From the NCBI RefSeq assembly GCF_026898155.1, contig NZ_CP114029.1, positions 5,064,001-5,128,000 of the forward strand: a DNA stretch of 64,000 nucleotides. The letters run 5' to 3'. This document shows, in pieces, positions 18,783 through 27,836 of the stretch; position 1 is the first letter of the stretch; the number at the start of each line of letters is the position of its first letter. The DNA is from Jiella pelagia (lineage in GTDB: Bacteria > Pseudomonadota > Alphaproteobacteria > Rhizobiales > Rhizobiaceae). The notes below the pieces were generated by a model. The model saw only the letters and a list, made by a program, of their open reading frames with translations. It ran no database searches and was not told where the DNA came from. The position numbers and the translations under genes are program-made.

Positions 18783-20335
18783 TCACCCCCCATCCGACCA
18801 CTTCGTCCGATAAAGATCCAGCCGCCGGTCGCGGAAATTGCGCACCGAGCCCTCATAGCGCGCCCAGGCGAGCGTCGAGAGGTTGAGGTCGGCGACGGCG
18901 ACCATCTCGACATTCTCCGAGGTTTCCGCCGCGATGCCGTCGCGGGCGAAGGGGAAGTCGCATGGCGTGAAGATGCCGGACTGGGCGTATTCGATGTCGA
19001 GATTGTCGACATTGGCGAGATTGCCGGTCATCCCCGAGGTCACGACGTAGCACTGGTTCTCGATCGCCCGGGCCTGGCAGCAGTAGCGCACACGCAGATA
19101 GCCGTGGCGGGTGTCGGTGTTGAACGGCACGAAGAGAATGCGTGCGCCCTGGTCGCAGAGGCGGCGGGCGATCTCCGGGAATTCGGAATCATAGCAGATC
19201 ATGATGCCGACCGGGCCGCAGTCGGTCTCGATCACGTCGATCGGATCGCCGCCCTGGATGTGCCAGTACTGGCGCTCGTTCGGCGTCGGGTGGATCTTCT
19301 CGCGGGCATGCACCGAGCCGTCGCGCAGGAAGGCGTAGCCGACGTTCTGGATCTCGCCGTCCTCGGTGCGGGTCGCATGGCTGCCGCCGATGATGTTGAT
19401 GTTGCGGCGGATCGCCATTGCCGTCATCAGCTCGACGAATTCCGGCGTATGTTCCGTCAACCGCGCGATCGCCGCCTCGGGCTTCAGCTCCTCCGGCTCG
19501 GCCGAGAGCAGCATCAGCGTGAAGAGGCTCCGGGAAGACGACGAAGTCGCCGTCGTACTCGGCCGCCACCTCGACGAAATATTCGACCGCGTCGTAGAAT
19601 TCCTTGGTCTCAGACATCTTGCGCGCCTGCATCTGCACGGTGACGATGCGTACGATGTCGGGGTTGGAGCGGTTGACCGGCTGCTTGGCCTGTTCGGGAT
19701 CGTAATAGGGGTTCGGCCAGACCATGAGGACGCCGTGGCCGCCGGAGGCGGTGTCGATCGGATAGTAGTTCTTCAGGAGAAACTCCGGCTCGAAGCCCGC
19801 CTTCAGATGGAAGGAGGCGACCGGATCGGTGAGGCTCGTTCTTGCGCACGGCCTCGAGATAGGCCTCGGGGGTGCCATACTTCTTGGCGTGGCGCTTGTA
19901 GCCGGGCAGGCGGCCGCCGAAGGCGATGCCCTTCAGGTCCATGTCCTGGCAGAGCCGACGGCGCGCGTCGTAGAGCCGCTTGCCGATGCGAAGGCGCCGC
20001 CGGTCCGGATCGACGCAGACCTCGATCCCGTAGAGCCAGTCGCCCTTGCGATCATGCATCGCCGCATAGCCGCCGCCGGTGACCTCGGCCCAGGAATGCT
20101 GCTTCATCACCTTGGCTTCGGGCAGGACCATCGTCGCCGCATAGCCGACGATCTCGTCCTCGTAAACGACGACGAACTGGCCCTCAGGAAAGGCCGAGAG
20201 CTGCCCCATGATCATGCCGCGGGTGTAGGGCGCCTCGTCCTTGAAGACCTTGGCCGACAGCGCGATGATGGCGTTGACGTCCTTGGTCGTGGCAGTGCGG
20301 ACTTCGATCTTCGGGGTCGAGCGCTTCTCGGCCAT
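18783..20335 (-). CDS. Bifunctional GNAT acetyltransferase / carbon-nitrogen hydrolase, two apparent frameshifts
   Basis: A fusion protein: an N-terminal GNAT domain (about 10-200; acetyl-CoA loop region around RRRLRIGKRLYDARR) and a C-terminal nitrilase-superfamily domain (about 225-510). The nitrilase triad is visible as the glutamate of FVVFPE, the lysine of AREKIHPTPNE and the cysteine of IMICYDSEFPE. Two GAGGCTC sites, 19831-19837 and 19524-19530, break the frame. Removing one base at each gives VRKNELTDPV and FPELFTLMLLSAEP and a continuous protein of about 516 residues. Such fusions are widespread; the amide or nitrile substrate is unknown. ATG 20335 starts MAEKRSTPK. Confidence 0.88.
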
Positions 20336-20638
20336 GGGCAGGGGGATTCCTAATTCACGGAAAAACAAGCGGGACGGATAGCCATGCGGCTCCGTCCCTT
20401 GGGCTTGAAATAGGCAGGCGGGCGGCTGACGCAAGCACAAAGCCTTCACCCGTGGCGCCAGCCGCCTCGAAACATGACGAAAACATGCACGGCCATGAAC
20501 TGTCCGTCACGCGAGCGTGCTTCCCACGCGGGTTTCCGGGGCAGGTTTGATGGCTAGTTGGCTGGCGAGACGCTGCAGCGCCGTCCGGCTCTGCAGGAAA
20601 CACATTTGCAACGACCCCTCCCAACCAAAGGAGCCTTC
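20336..20638. other. Divergent promoter region between GNAT-nitrilase and yceI-like genes
   Basis: About 300 bases between two divergent genes. It holds the leader hairpin at 20371-20398 and presumably both promoters. No gene is supported here. Confidence 0.5.
20371..20398 (-). promoter_or_regulatory. Leader hairpin followed by a T-run upstream of the GNAT-nitrilase gene
   Basis: On the minus strand GGGACGGA and TCCGTCCC form a perfect 8-bp stem with an inner GCC/GGC stem, and GCTTGTTTTT follows. The structure lies 36-63 bases upstream of the start codon at 20335, so it would be in the leader of that gene if transcription starts above it. It could be an attenuator or the terminator of an unseen upstream transcript. 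Confidence 0.35.
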
Positions 20639-21277
20639 ATGCGGTCTTTCGTCCCCGCTCTTGTCCTCGGCCTTTCCGCGGCAGCCCTTTCCGCGCCACC
20701 CATGGCAACGCCCGCCGCGGCGCAAAGCATCGAGAACATCGACGCCGGCGCCTACGTCAACGATCCGCTGCACACCAACGTCCTGTGGAAGATCGACCAC
20801 TTTGGCCTCTCCACCTATATCGGCCGCTTCGCCGACATCTCCGCGACGCTCGAACTCGACCCCGAGGACGTGACGCAGTCCAAGCTGACGGCAAATGTCG
20901 ATCCAGCCTCGGTCGACACCCACTATCCGGCCGACGACAAGAGCTTCGACGATGAGGTCGAGAGCGACATGTTCCTCGACGCCGCGAAGTTTCCCGAAGC
21001 GAAATTCGTCTCCAAGTCGATCGAGGTGACGGGCGACAAGACCGGCACGGTGACTGGTGACCTGACGCTGCACGGCCAGACCCACGAAGAGACGATGGAC
21101 GTCACCTTCAACACCGTGGTGAACCCGCACCCGGTCTCGAAGCTGCCCACCGTCGGCTTTTCGGCGACGATGACCTTCGATCGCACGAAATACGGCATCG
21201 ACACCTATGCCGGTCCGGTCGGCAAGGAGGTGACGCTGGAGATCGAGACCGAGTTCGTGCCGGCAAAGGCCGAATAG
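20639..21277 (+). CDS. YceI family periplasmic protein
   Basis: A 212-residue secreted protein. The signal peptide ends near PAAAQS. The mature part is one YceI lipocalin-like domain with the signatures VLWKIDHFGLSTYIGRF, DPEDVTQSKLTANVDPASVD, LDAAKFPEAKFVSKSIE and TVTGDLTLHGQTHEETMDV. Members bind isoprenoid or amphiphilic ligands and are often induced by base or osmotic stress. ATG 20639 follows AAAGGAG. It is monocistronic, with the ABC1 kinase gene about 200 bases downstream on the same strand. Confidence 0.92.
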   Translation: MRSFVPALVLGLSAAALSAPPMATPAAAQSIENIDAGAYVNDPLHTNVLWKIDHFGLSTYIGRFADISATLELDPEDVTQSKLTANVDPASVDTHYPADDKSFDDEVESDMFLDAAKFPEAKFVSKSIEVTGDKTGTVTGDLTLHGQTHEETMDVTFNTVVNPHPVSKLPTVGFSATMTFDRTKYGIDTYAGPVGKEVTLEIETEFVPAKAE

Positions 21278-21476
21278 CGCGAGCGGACCTGCCCGATGAT
21301 GAACGCGCTGCGGCAGAACCGTGTCGGATCTCCCGCCGTCCTATCATTATCGGCGCAATGGATGACGACAGGTCGCAGGGCCATCGCGCTTGCGCGCCAT
21401 CAGGCGGTGCATAGCTGATGGGACGAGCGGCGACGGACAATCCCCGTCGCCGTACCTCCTCGAAAGGTTTCCGACC

Positions 21477-22799
21477 GTGGCCCCTCGCTATCCATCATCT
21501 CGCGGCTCGTCGGTCCCGACCGGCCGTCTTTCGCGTCTTGCCCGCCTCGGGGGGCTTGCGGCCGGCGTCGGCGGCGGCATGCTGGTCGATGCGGCTGGAC
21601 GGGCGGTTCGCGGCGAGCGGCCGCGGCTGGAAGACCTCGTCCTCACCCCCGCCAACGTGTTGAGGGCGACGGAGCAGCTTGCCCAGCTTCGGGGCGCGGC
21701 CATGAAGATGGGCCAGCTGATCTCAATGGATGCCGGCGACATGTTGCCGCCGGAGCTGGCAGCGATCATGGCGCGGCTGAGGGCCGATGCCGAGCCGATG
21801 CCGCGACGTCAGCTGCAGGGCGTGCTCGACGCTGCATGGGGCAAGGGCTGGGAAAGGCGTTTCGAGTTCTTCGATCATCGCCCGATCGCCGCCGCCTCGA
21901 TTGGACAGGTGCATCGCGGCCTGACGAGCGACGGACGGCTTCTGGCGATCAAGGTCCAGTATCCGGGCGTCGCTCGCAGCATCGACAGCGATGTCGACAA
22001 CGTCTCGACGCTGCTGCGCCTTTCCGGCCTGGTTCCCAAGCATCTCGACATTGCGCCGCTGTTGTCGGAGGCCAAGCGGCAACTGCACGAGGAGGCGGAC
22101 TACGAGCGCGAGGCGAGCTGCATGGAGCGGTTCGGTGAGCTGCTCGAAGGCGAGGCCGATTATCTGGTCCCGGACGTCCATCGCGATTTTTCAGGACCAA
22201 GCGTACTCGCCATGACATTCGTCGATTCGGTTCCGATCGAGACACTGGAGAGCGCGCCGCAGGAGACCCGGGACCGTGCCGCGCGTCTCCTCATCGATCT
22301 GTCGCTGCGCGAACTCTTCTCGTTCCAGCTGATGCAGACCGACCCGAACCTGGCGAATTATCGCTACGAGCCATCGTCGGGACGGATCGTGCTCCTCGAT
22401 TTCGGTGCAACACGGACTTTTTCGCCGGAACTTGCAGAGCAATGCCGACGGCTCGGCGCAGCCGGACTGTCGAGCGACTGGCCTGCGGCTCGAAAGGCGC
22501 TGACGGATATCGGTCTAATCGACGCTTTCGTGGCACAGCGCCATCAGGACAAGGTGATGGCGATGGTCGAGACGGTGATGAAGCCGCTGCAGCGCACGCA
22601 AATCTTCGACTTCGGCGATCGTGCCATCGTCGACACCATGCGTGAGCAGAGTATCGCTTTCGCCGACGAACGCGACGGATGGCGTCTGCCTCCAGTCGGT
22701 ACGTTGTTCCTCCAGCGCAAGTACGGCGGAACCTATCTTCTTGCCGCGCGCCTGAGGGCGCACGTCGACGTGAAGGCCATCTTCGCGCGGTATTTTTAG
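21477..22799 (+). CDS. ABC1/AarF/UbiB family atypical protein kinase
   Basis: An ABC1-family protein of about 440 residues. It shows the KxGQ motif (MKMGQLISM), the alanine-rich nucleotide loop AAASIGQVHRG, the lysine AIKVQYPGV, EEADYEREA, the catalytic segment QTDPNLANYRY (usually HADPHPGN, so degenerate here) and LLDFGATR (DFG). UbiB-type members support ubiquinone biosynthesis, but this protein is shorter than UbiB and lacks its C-terminal membrane helices. The frame is open from 21390; the GTG at 21477 (MAPRYPSS) is my preferred start, with low certainty. No operon partner is evident. Confidence 0.85.
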   Translation: MAPRYPSSRGSSVPTGRLSRLARLGGLAAGVGGGMLVDAAGRAVRGERPRLEDLVLTPANVLRATEQLAQLRGAAMKMGQLISMDAGDMLPPELAAIMARLRADAEPMPRRQLQGVLDAAWGKGWERRFEFFDHRPIAAASIGQVHRGLTSDGRLLAIKVQYPGVARSIDSDVDNVSTLLRLSGLVPKHLDIAPLLSEAKRQLHEEADYEREASCMERFGELLEGEADYLVPDVHRDFSGPSVLAMTFVDSVPIETLESAPQETRDRAARLLIDLSLRELFSFQLMQTDPNLANYRYEPSSGRIVLLDFGATRTFSPELAEQCRRLGAAGLSSDWPAARKALTDIGLIDAFVAQRHQDKVMAMVETVMKPLQRTQIFDFGDRAIVDTMREQSIAFADERDGWRLPPVGTLFLQRKYGGTYLLAARLRAHVDVKAIFARYF

Positions 22800-22846
22800 G
22801 TCTGCCGGCTGGGAGGGATGAGGATTCGGCGGCAGGAGGGCCGGGT

Positions 22847-23452
22847 CTACATCCGCTCGATGATCTCGCGGTGGCCGCCGTCTTCGCCATCCGCACCATG
22901 CTTCATCAGCATCGGCACGATGTCCTCGACGTCGTCAACGACCAGTGGCTTCACCCTGTCCGCAGAATGGAGAAAGCCCTCGTCCGCCATGTGATCGAAC
23001 AGCCGGGCGAGGGGATCCCAGAAGCCGTCGACATTGGCGATGACGACCGGTTTCTCGTGCTGGCCCAGCTGGCCCCATGTCATGATCTCGACCAGTTCCT
23101 CCAGCGTCCCGATGCCGCCCGGCATGGCGACGAAGGCGTCGGAGCGCTGAAACATCGTGTGCTTGCGCTCGTGCATGTCGGCAGTGACGATCAACTCGTC
23201 GAGGCGCTTCAGCTCGCGCTCGGTCGCCTCCATGTCGATCAGGAACTGCGGGATGATGCCGGTGACCTTGCCGCCGGCCGCGAGCACGGCGTCGGACACG
23301 GCGCCCATGACACCCCTTGTCCCGCCGCCATAGACGAGTTCAAGGCCGGCGGCGCCGATGCTCCTGCCGAGCTGGCGCGCCGCCGCGCTGTAGGAAGGGC
23401 TACGGCCCGGCGAGGAACCGCAATAGACGCAGACGGATCGAATCGTTTTCAT
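22847..23452 (-). CDS. LOG family protein (cytokinin riboside 5'-monophosphate phosphoribohydrolase-like)
   Basis: A 201-residue Rossmann-fold protein. The diagnostic motifs GGGTRGVMG and PGGIGTLEE are both present, along with VCVYCGSSPG at the start. LOG enzymes split nucleoside 5'-monophosphates, releasing a free base; bacterial homologues are often misnamed lysine decarboxylases. ATG 23452 starts MKTIRSVCVYC; a slightly longer frame exists but adds non-conserved residues. The gene is followed on the same strand by nothing close and is preceded by the histidine phosphatase gene about 70 bases upstream. Confidence 0.92.
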   Translation of the reverse strand: MKTIRSVCVYCGSSPGRSPSYSAAARQLGRSIGAAGLELVYGGGTRGVMGAVSDAVLAAGGKVTGIIPQFLIDMEATERELKRLDELIVTADMHERKHTMFQRSDAFVAMPGGIGTLEELVEIMTWGQLGQHEKPVVIANVDGFWDPLARLFDHMADEGFLHSADRVKPLVVDDVEDIVPMLMKHGADGEDGGHREIIERM

Positions 23453-23524
23453 GACGGGAAGGTCCGACGCAGGAGCCGAGAAATCAAGCACGCCGATCCC
23501 ATGAGGATTGGCGGCACGCGCATG

Positions 23525-24137
23525 TCACACCCACTCGACGCGGCCCTTGGAGACGTGCAGCACCCTGTCGTGGAAAATCTCGGTCCGCACCGCCTCGTCG
23601 CCCGGCACATTGGCGTAGAGCGCCAGGAAGCTGCGGGTGATGCCGCCATGGGCGACGAGAATCGTCGGTGCGTCGAGGGCTGCGAACACCGGCCGCACCC
23701 GCTCGGCGAGCATGGCGTAGGATTCGGCCCGGTCCCCCGGCGGCACAAAAGCCCATTTGTCCGCCTTGCGACGCCTGATTCCCTCGGGATCGCTCTGGCG
23801 GAGGTCATCCATGGTGGAGCCCTGCCAGTCGCCGAAGTCGAGGCTCGACAAGACGCTGGTCGGTGGCGAAGCTGTCTGGTTCAAGGCCAAGTTCGCCGCG
23901 GATCAGCCGCATCGTGTTTGATGCGCGCCCGAGCGGGCTGGCGAGGAATCCGAACTGGGCCGCGCGCTCACCCAGGACGTTGCGCAGGTAGCGGCCGTTA
24001 CGCCTCGCCTGCGCCTGGCCCAGCGCATTGAGCGGCACCTCGACCTGGCCCTGCAGCCGGCCCTCGGCGTTCCAGTCGGTCTGGCCGTGCCGGGATATGT
24101 AGAGTTCCGGCATGTCGCGCAGCAATGCTCTATCCAT
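23525..24137 (-). CDS. Histidine phosphatase (phosphoglycerate mutase-like) family protein, apparent frameshift
   Basis: A phosphatase of about 200 residues with the catalytic RHG motif in LYISRHGQTDWN and the second histidine in LVAHGGITR. The frame breaks at 23840-23846 (GAGGCTC). Removing one base joins DQRLVE to LDFGDWQGST, the conserved ELDFGDW segment of this family. An in-frame GTG lies two codons upstream of ATG 24137; the choice is uncertain. The substrate could be a phosphosugar or nucleotide. It lies between the LOG gene and fabI, all on the minus strand. Confidence 0.87.
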
Positions 24138-24249
24138 GGTCACGTGATGTCCGCGCTGGCGCCCCGCCGGGCGGACAGGCCGCGGCGGCGAAAGCGGTTG
24201 GAGAAGGCCTGATCCGAAAGCCGGTTTCGGGGCTCGCGGTCAAGCCCAG

Positions 24250-25073
24250 TCAGCTGTCCTTGACGACCGAAATGTCGGGCGCGTCCACCGCCTTCATGCC
24301 GACGGTGTGATAGCCGCAATCGACGTGGTGCACCTCTCCCGTCACCCCTCGCGACATGTCCGAGAGAAGATAAAGCGCCGACTGGCCGACCTCGTCGATC
24401 GTCACCGAGCGCTTCAGCGGCGCGTTGTACTCATTCCACTTCAGAATATAGCGGAAATCGCCGATGCCGGAAGCCGCCAGCGTCTTGATCGGCCCGGCCG
24501 AGATGGCGTTCACCCGGATCGCCTGCTTGCCGAGATCGACTGCCAGATAACGTACTGAAGCCTCCAGGGCCGCCTTGGCGACACCCATGACGTTGTAGTG
24601 CGGCATCACCTTCTCGGCGCCGTAATAGGTCAGCGTCAGGATCGAGCCGCCCTTGGTCATGAGCTTTTCGGCCCGGGCCGTGATCGAGGTCAGTGAATAG
24701 ACGGAGACGTCCATCGTCTTGCGGAAGTTCTCGCGGCTGGTCTCGACGTAGCGGCCGGTGAGGCTCGTCCTTGTCGGAAAAGGCGATAGCATGGACGACG
24801 AAGTCGAGGTGGCCCCATTGCGATTCGACCTCGGCGAAGACCGCGTCGATGGTCGATTCGTCGGTGACGTCGCAATGGCCGGCGAGGATGGCGCCGAGGC
24901 TCGTCGGCAAGCGGCGCGACACGCTTCTTCAGGGCGTCGCCCTGATAGGTGAGGGCGAGTTCAGCCCCGGCGTCGGCAAGCGCCTTGGCGATGCCCCAGG
25001 CAATCGAACGGTTGTTGGCGACCCCCATGACGAGGCCGCGCTTGCCGGCCATCAAACCGCTCGTTCCATCCAT
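24250..25073 (-). CDS. fabI: Enoyl-[acyl-carrier-protein] reductase (NADH) FabI, two apparent frameshifts
   Basis: The last-step reductase of fatty-acid elongation, a short-chain dehydrogenase of the FabI type. It shows GLVMGVANNRSIAWGIA (nucleotide loop), HCDVTDE, FVVHAIAFSD, the catalytic tyrosine/lysine region YYGAEKVMPHYNVMGVAKAA split by the usual spacing, and NAISAGPIKTLAASGI. Two GAGGCTC sites, 24896-24902 and 24760-24766, shift the frame. Correcting each gives PLADELGAIL and SDKDELTGRYVET and one protein of about 273 residues. FabI is normally essential, so two real frameshifts are implausible unless another enoyl reductase exists. Confidence 0.93.
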
Positions 25074-25183
25074 GGCGCCCTATCCTTCGATGGATATTTG
25101 GTAATTCCGTGTGCGGCGGGGGTATGGCACAGAGGGGATGGGGCTTCAAGCGCAGGTAAGCCGCGCAAGTGCGCCCGCCATCC

Positions 25184-26164
25184 TCAACTCGCGGCAGTCT
25201 CCTTCGATCGCTGGCGCATCAGCGCCGCGAGTTCGTCGTCGCCGTTGGGCAGCATGATCTCCGCCCGTACATAGAGGTCGCCGCGCCCGCCATCCTTCGT
25301 GGTCAGGCCCTTGCCCTTGAAGCGGAAGGTCTTGCCCGAGTTCGTCCAGGCCGGAACGTTGAGCGCCAACCGGCCGTCCAGCGTCTCGACTTCCAGTCGG
25401 CCTCCGAGGACGGCGGTCCGGAGGGGCACCTCGGCCTCGCAGCGCAGGTCCCGACCATCGATCTTGAACCGGCGATGCGACGCAACGCGGATGGTGATCA
25501 GCGCGTCGCCAGGCTCCCCGCCACCTGCGGGAGCCGGCTGGCCCTGGCCTCGCAGCCGGATGGTCTGGCCGTCCTCGACTCCCATCGGCAGGCGGATGGC
25601 AAGTTTCTTGCCGGAGGCGAAGGAAACCTCGACCTTCTCGTTTCCAACCACGTCCTCGAGATCGATGGTCAAATTGGCGGCGATGTCGGCGCCCTTCGAT
25701 GCCGCGTTCCTTGCGCCGGAAAAGCCGCCGCTGGCGGTCGACCGCCGCGCGCCGCCCGCCCCGCCAAAGGCGCCTTCGAAGAGGCTGGAAAAGATGCTGT
25801 CGGCGTCGAAGTCCTCGGCCTTGGTGGAGGAGCGGTATTCGAAGCCGCCGGGTCCTCCGGCGCCGCCCGGCCGGGCCCGCGCGCTGCCGAACGGACCGCC
25901 ACCCCCGAAGGGATCGCCGCCGGCAAAGCCCTGGAACTTCGGCTTTCCTTCGGCATCGATCTCGCCGCGGTCGAACTGGGCGCGCTTGTCCTTGTCGCCA
26001 AGGATCTCATAGGCCTGATTGGCTTCGTTGAAACGGCCGGCGGCCTTCGGATCGTTCGAATTGGCGTCGGGATGATATTTCTTGGCCAGCTTGCGAAAGG
26101 CCGATTTGATCTCCTTGTCGCTCGCCGACTTCGCGACACCGAGCACGGAGTAGGGATCGCGCAT
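25184..26164 (-). CDS. DnaJ-like co-chaperone (CbpA type)
   Basis: A 326-residue J-domain protein. The J domain (1-70) has the HPD tripeptide in KKYHPDANSND, which stimulates DnaK ATPase. A glycine/phenylalanine-rich linker follows (GGDPFGGGGPFG), then two C-terminal beta-sandwich client-binding domains (about 140-310) with DLEDVVGNEKVEV and GDALITIRVA. There is no cysteine-rich zinc domain, so it is the CbpA/DjlB class rather than classical DnaJ. ATG 26164 gives MRDPYSVLGVA, the standard start. fabI lies about 110 bases downstream on the same strand. Confidence 0.92.
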   Translation of the reverse strand: MRDPYSVLGVAKSASDKEIKSAFRKLAKKYHPDANSNDPKAAGRFNEANQAYEILGDKDKRAQFDRGEIDAEGKPKFQGFAGGDPFGGGGPFGSARARPGGAGGPGGFEYRSSTKAEDFDADSIFSSLFEGAFGGAGGARRSTASGGFSGARNAASKGADIAANLTIDLEDVVGNEKVEVSFASGKKLAIRLPMGVEDGQTIRLRGQGQPAPAGGGEPGDALITIRVASHRRFKIDGRDLRCEAEVPLRTAVLGGRLEVETLDGRLALNVPAWTNSGKTFRFKGKGLTTKDGGRGDLYVRAEIMLPNGDDELAALMRQRSKETAAS

Positions 26165-26342
26165 AGGCTGTCAGTTCCTTCCTGGAGGGCATACATGGAG
26201 GCACGGCGCTCACACGCACCGCAAAGATCTCCGTGTATATGATCGTGCCGGCAGCGAAATTGAAGGTCACGGTGCTGCCGCTTTGCCGGCCCGACGCGTT
26301 TTTCGAAGGTTTTGCGGATCTGCCGCGTGGCGATGACGCAGT

Positions 26343-26762
26343 TCAGCGCTTGGCGAACTCGATAAGCGCCCATTCTCCGGCGCCGATGGTGCAGGCACGC
26401 CCCTGATAGAGGGCAATCCCGTCGAATCGCTGGCGCGAGGTCTCGAAGGAGCGGCAGATGCTATCGCCGTCGCGCTGCTGGCTCATGGCGGTGATGACGC
26501 CACTCGAGCCGGTCTCGGGGTTGGACCAGGAAAAGCGCCCCTTGCCCGTCTCCATGTCCGCGGCCGAGACGGCGTTACGGACGATGCGCCTGTCCGAATC
26601 GGCGTCGGTGTCTGCAATTTTCTCCGGCGCCTTGACGGAGCCTGTGGTCGTGGGATCAACCAACAGCGTATCCTCGACGCTGGGACCGGCCACGACGCAG
26701 CCGCCGAGACCCGCCGTCAGAGCCAAGAGGCACACCGTCTTGTATCGCAGCATCGATCTCAT
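26343..26762 (-). CDS. Small outer-membrane-type lipoprotein, RT0821/17-kDa antigen-like
   Basis: A protein of about 139 residues with a lipoprotein signal sequence and the lipobox LGGC at about residues 18-21. The mature region ends with a conserved-looking block, SICRSFETSRQRFDGIALYQGRACTIG in two pieces, typical of short surface-antigen-like lipoproteins in rhizobia. The open frame begins at 26801, but the signal sequence fits a start at 26762 or 26753. It is divergent from pdxH with a gap of about 60 bases, so the two promoters must overlap. Confidence 0.7.
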   Translation of the reverse strand: MRSMLRYKTVCLLALTAGLGGCVVAGPSVEDTLLVDPTTTGSVKAPEKIADTDADSDRRIVRNAVSAADMETGKGRFSWSNPETGSSGVITAMSQQRDGDSICRSFETSRQRFDGIALYQGRACTIGAGEWALIEFAKR

Positions 26763-26819
26763 ATTCCGTTCAACTCGGCGAATCGAAACCTTGCCGTGCA
26801 CTCCGAGGCAACATCACAA

Positions 26820-27440
26820 ATGACAGACGAACCTTTAACACTCGATGAAACGCTCGTCGGCGCGGACCCTGTCGCATTCTTCGCCGGCTGGCTCGATGAC
26901 GCGGGGGAGAGCGAGCCGAACGATCCGAACGCGGTTTCGCTGGCAAGCGTCGACGAAGACGGGATGCCGGACGTGCGCATCGTCCTGCTGAAGGGATTCG
27001 ATGCGCGCGGCTTTGCCTTCTACACCAATTTCGAGAGCGCCAAGGGACGACAGCTGCTGGCCAGCCCCAAGGCGGCGATGTGCTTCCACTGGAAGAGCCG
27101 GCGCCGGCAGGTGCGGCTGCGCGGGCCCGTCGAGGTCGTCAGCGAAGCCGAGGCCGACGCCTACTACGCCAGCCGCCACCCGGTCAGCCGGATCGGCGCC
27201 TGGGCCTCGCAGCAGTCCCGTCCGCTGGAGAGCCGCGCCAGTCTGGTCGCCGAGGTGGAGCGCTATCAGGAGCGGTACGGCGAGGGTGAGATCCCGCGTC
27301 CGCCGCATTGGTCGGGCTTCCGGCTGATGCCGCTGTCGATCGAGTTTTGGCAGGACGGCGCCTTCCGCCTGCACGATCGGATCGCGTTCACCAGAACCTC
27401 GCTCGACGCGGCCTGGACGGTCGGGCGGCTTCATCCGTGA
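26820..27440 (+). CDS. pdxH: Pyridoxamine 5'-phosphate oxidase
   Basis: A 206-residue flavoenzyme that oxidises pyridoxamine or pyridoxine 5'-phosphate to pyridoxal 5'-phosphate. Family landmarks are DPNAVSLASVDEDGMPDVRIVLLK (in two parts), GFAFYTNFESAKGRQL, the FMN-contact region FHWKSRRRQVRLRG, ASQQSRPL and the C-terminal PLSIEFWQDG...LHDRI...W...RLHP. The ATG at 26820 gives the usual N-terminus. Length and motifs are normal and complete. The downstream neighbour is the small oxidase subunit gene. Confidence 0.95.
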   Translation: MTDEPLTLDETLVGADPVAFFAGWLDDAGESEPNDPNAVSLASVDEDGMPDVRIVLLKGFDARGFAFYTNFESAKGRQLLASPKAAMCFHWKSRRRQVRLRGPVEVVSEAEADAYYASRHPVSRIGAWASQQSRPLESRASLVAEVERYQERYGEGEIPRPPHWSGFRLMPLSIEFWQDGAFRLHDRIAFTRTSLDAAWTVGRLHP

Positions 27441-27540
27441 GACGATGCGCTGCGGCGGATGAAGGAACCGCCTGACCCTGCGTTGCCAGGGGCGCGCGCA
27501 TTGGGTATGTGCGAGGAAGTGACAGGAGTGGAGGGCTGCC

Positions 27541-27765
27541 ATGGCCGGGGAAATCAAAGTCGACATGTCGAACGCTGCCGAGATGGACTATCCGGAGCAC
27601 GAGAAGACCTATGGTCTTTTCATCGCCCTGTTCAAATGGGGTTCGGTGGTGATCATCGCTCTTTTGATCGGCATGCTGGTTGGCCTGATCATGGGCAGCG
27701 GCGTCATCGCCTCCGTGCTCGCCTTCGTCGTCGCGCTGGCGGTCGGCTACTACGCCCTGCGCTGA
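27541..27765 (+). CDS. aa3-type cytochrome c oxidase subunit IV
   Basis: A 74-residue membrane protein with a charged N-terminus (MDYPEHEKTYGLF) and one or two hydrophobic helices up to the end (VVIIALLIGMLVGLIMG). It matches the bacterial aa3-type subunit IV family, which has the DYxEHExTY pattern. It is far from the caa3 genes at the right end of the window and instead lies just upstream of pntAA, an arrangement I know from rhizobia. ATG 27541 follows a GGAGGG-like ribosome site. It probably serves a second, aa3-type oxidase encoded elsewhere. Confidence 0.88.
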   Translation: MAGEIKVDMSNAAEMDYPEHEKTYGLFIALFKWGSVVIIALLIGMLVGLIMGSGVIASVLAFVVALAVGYYALR

Positions 27766-27836
27766 GGCCTGACCGGGCGGACCCGCAAAAGCCGGGCCGG
27801 CCGTTAGCTTGACGAAGGCGAGGGAGGAGCCGACGC

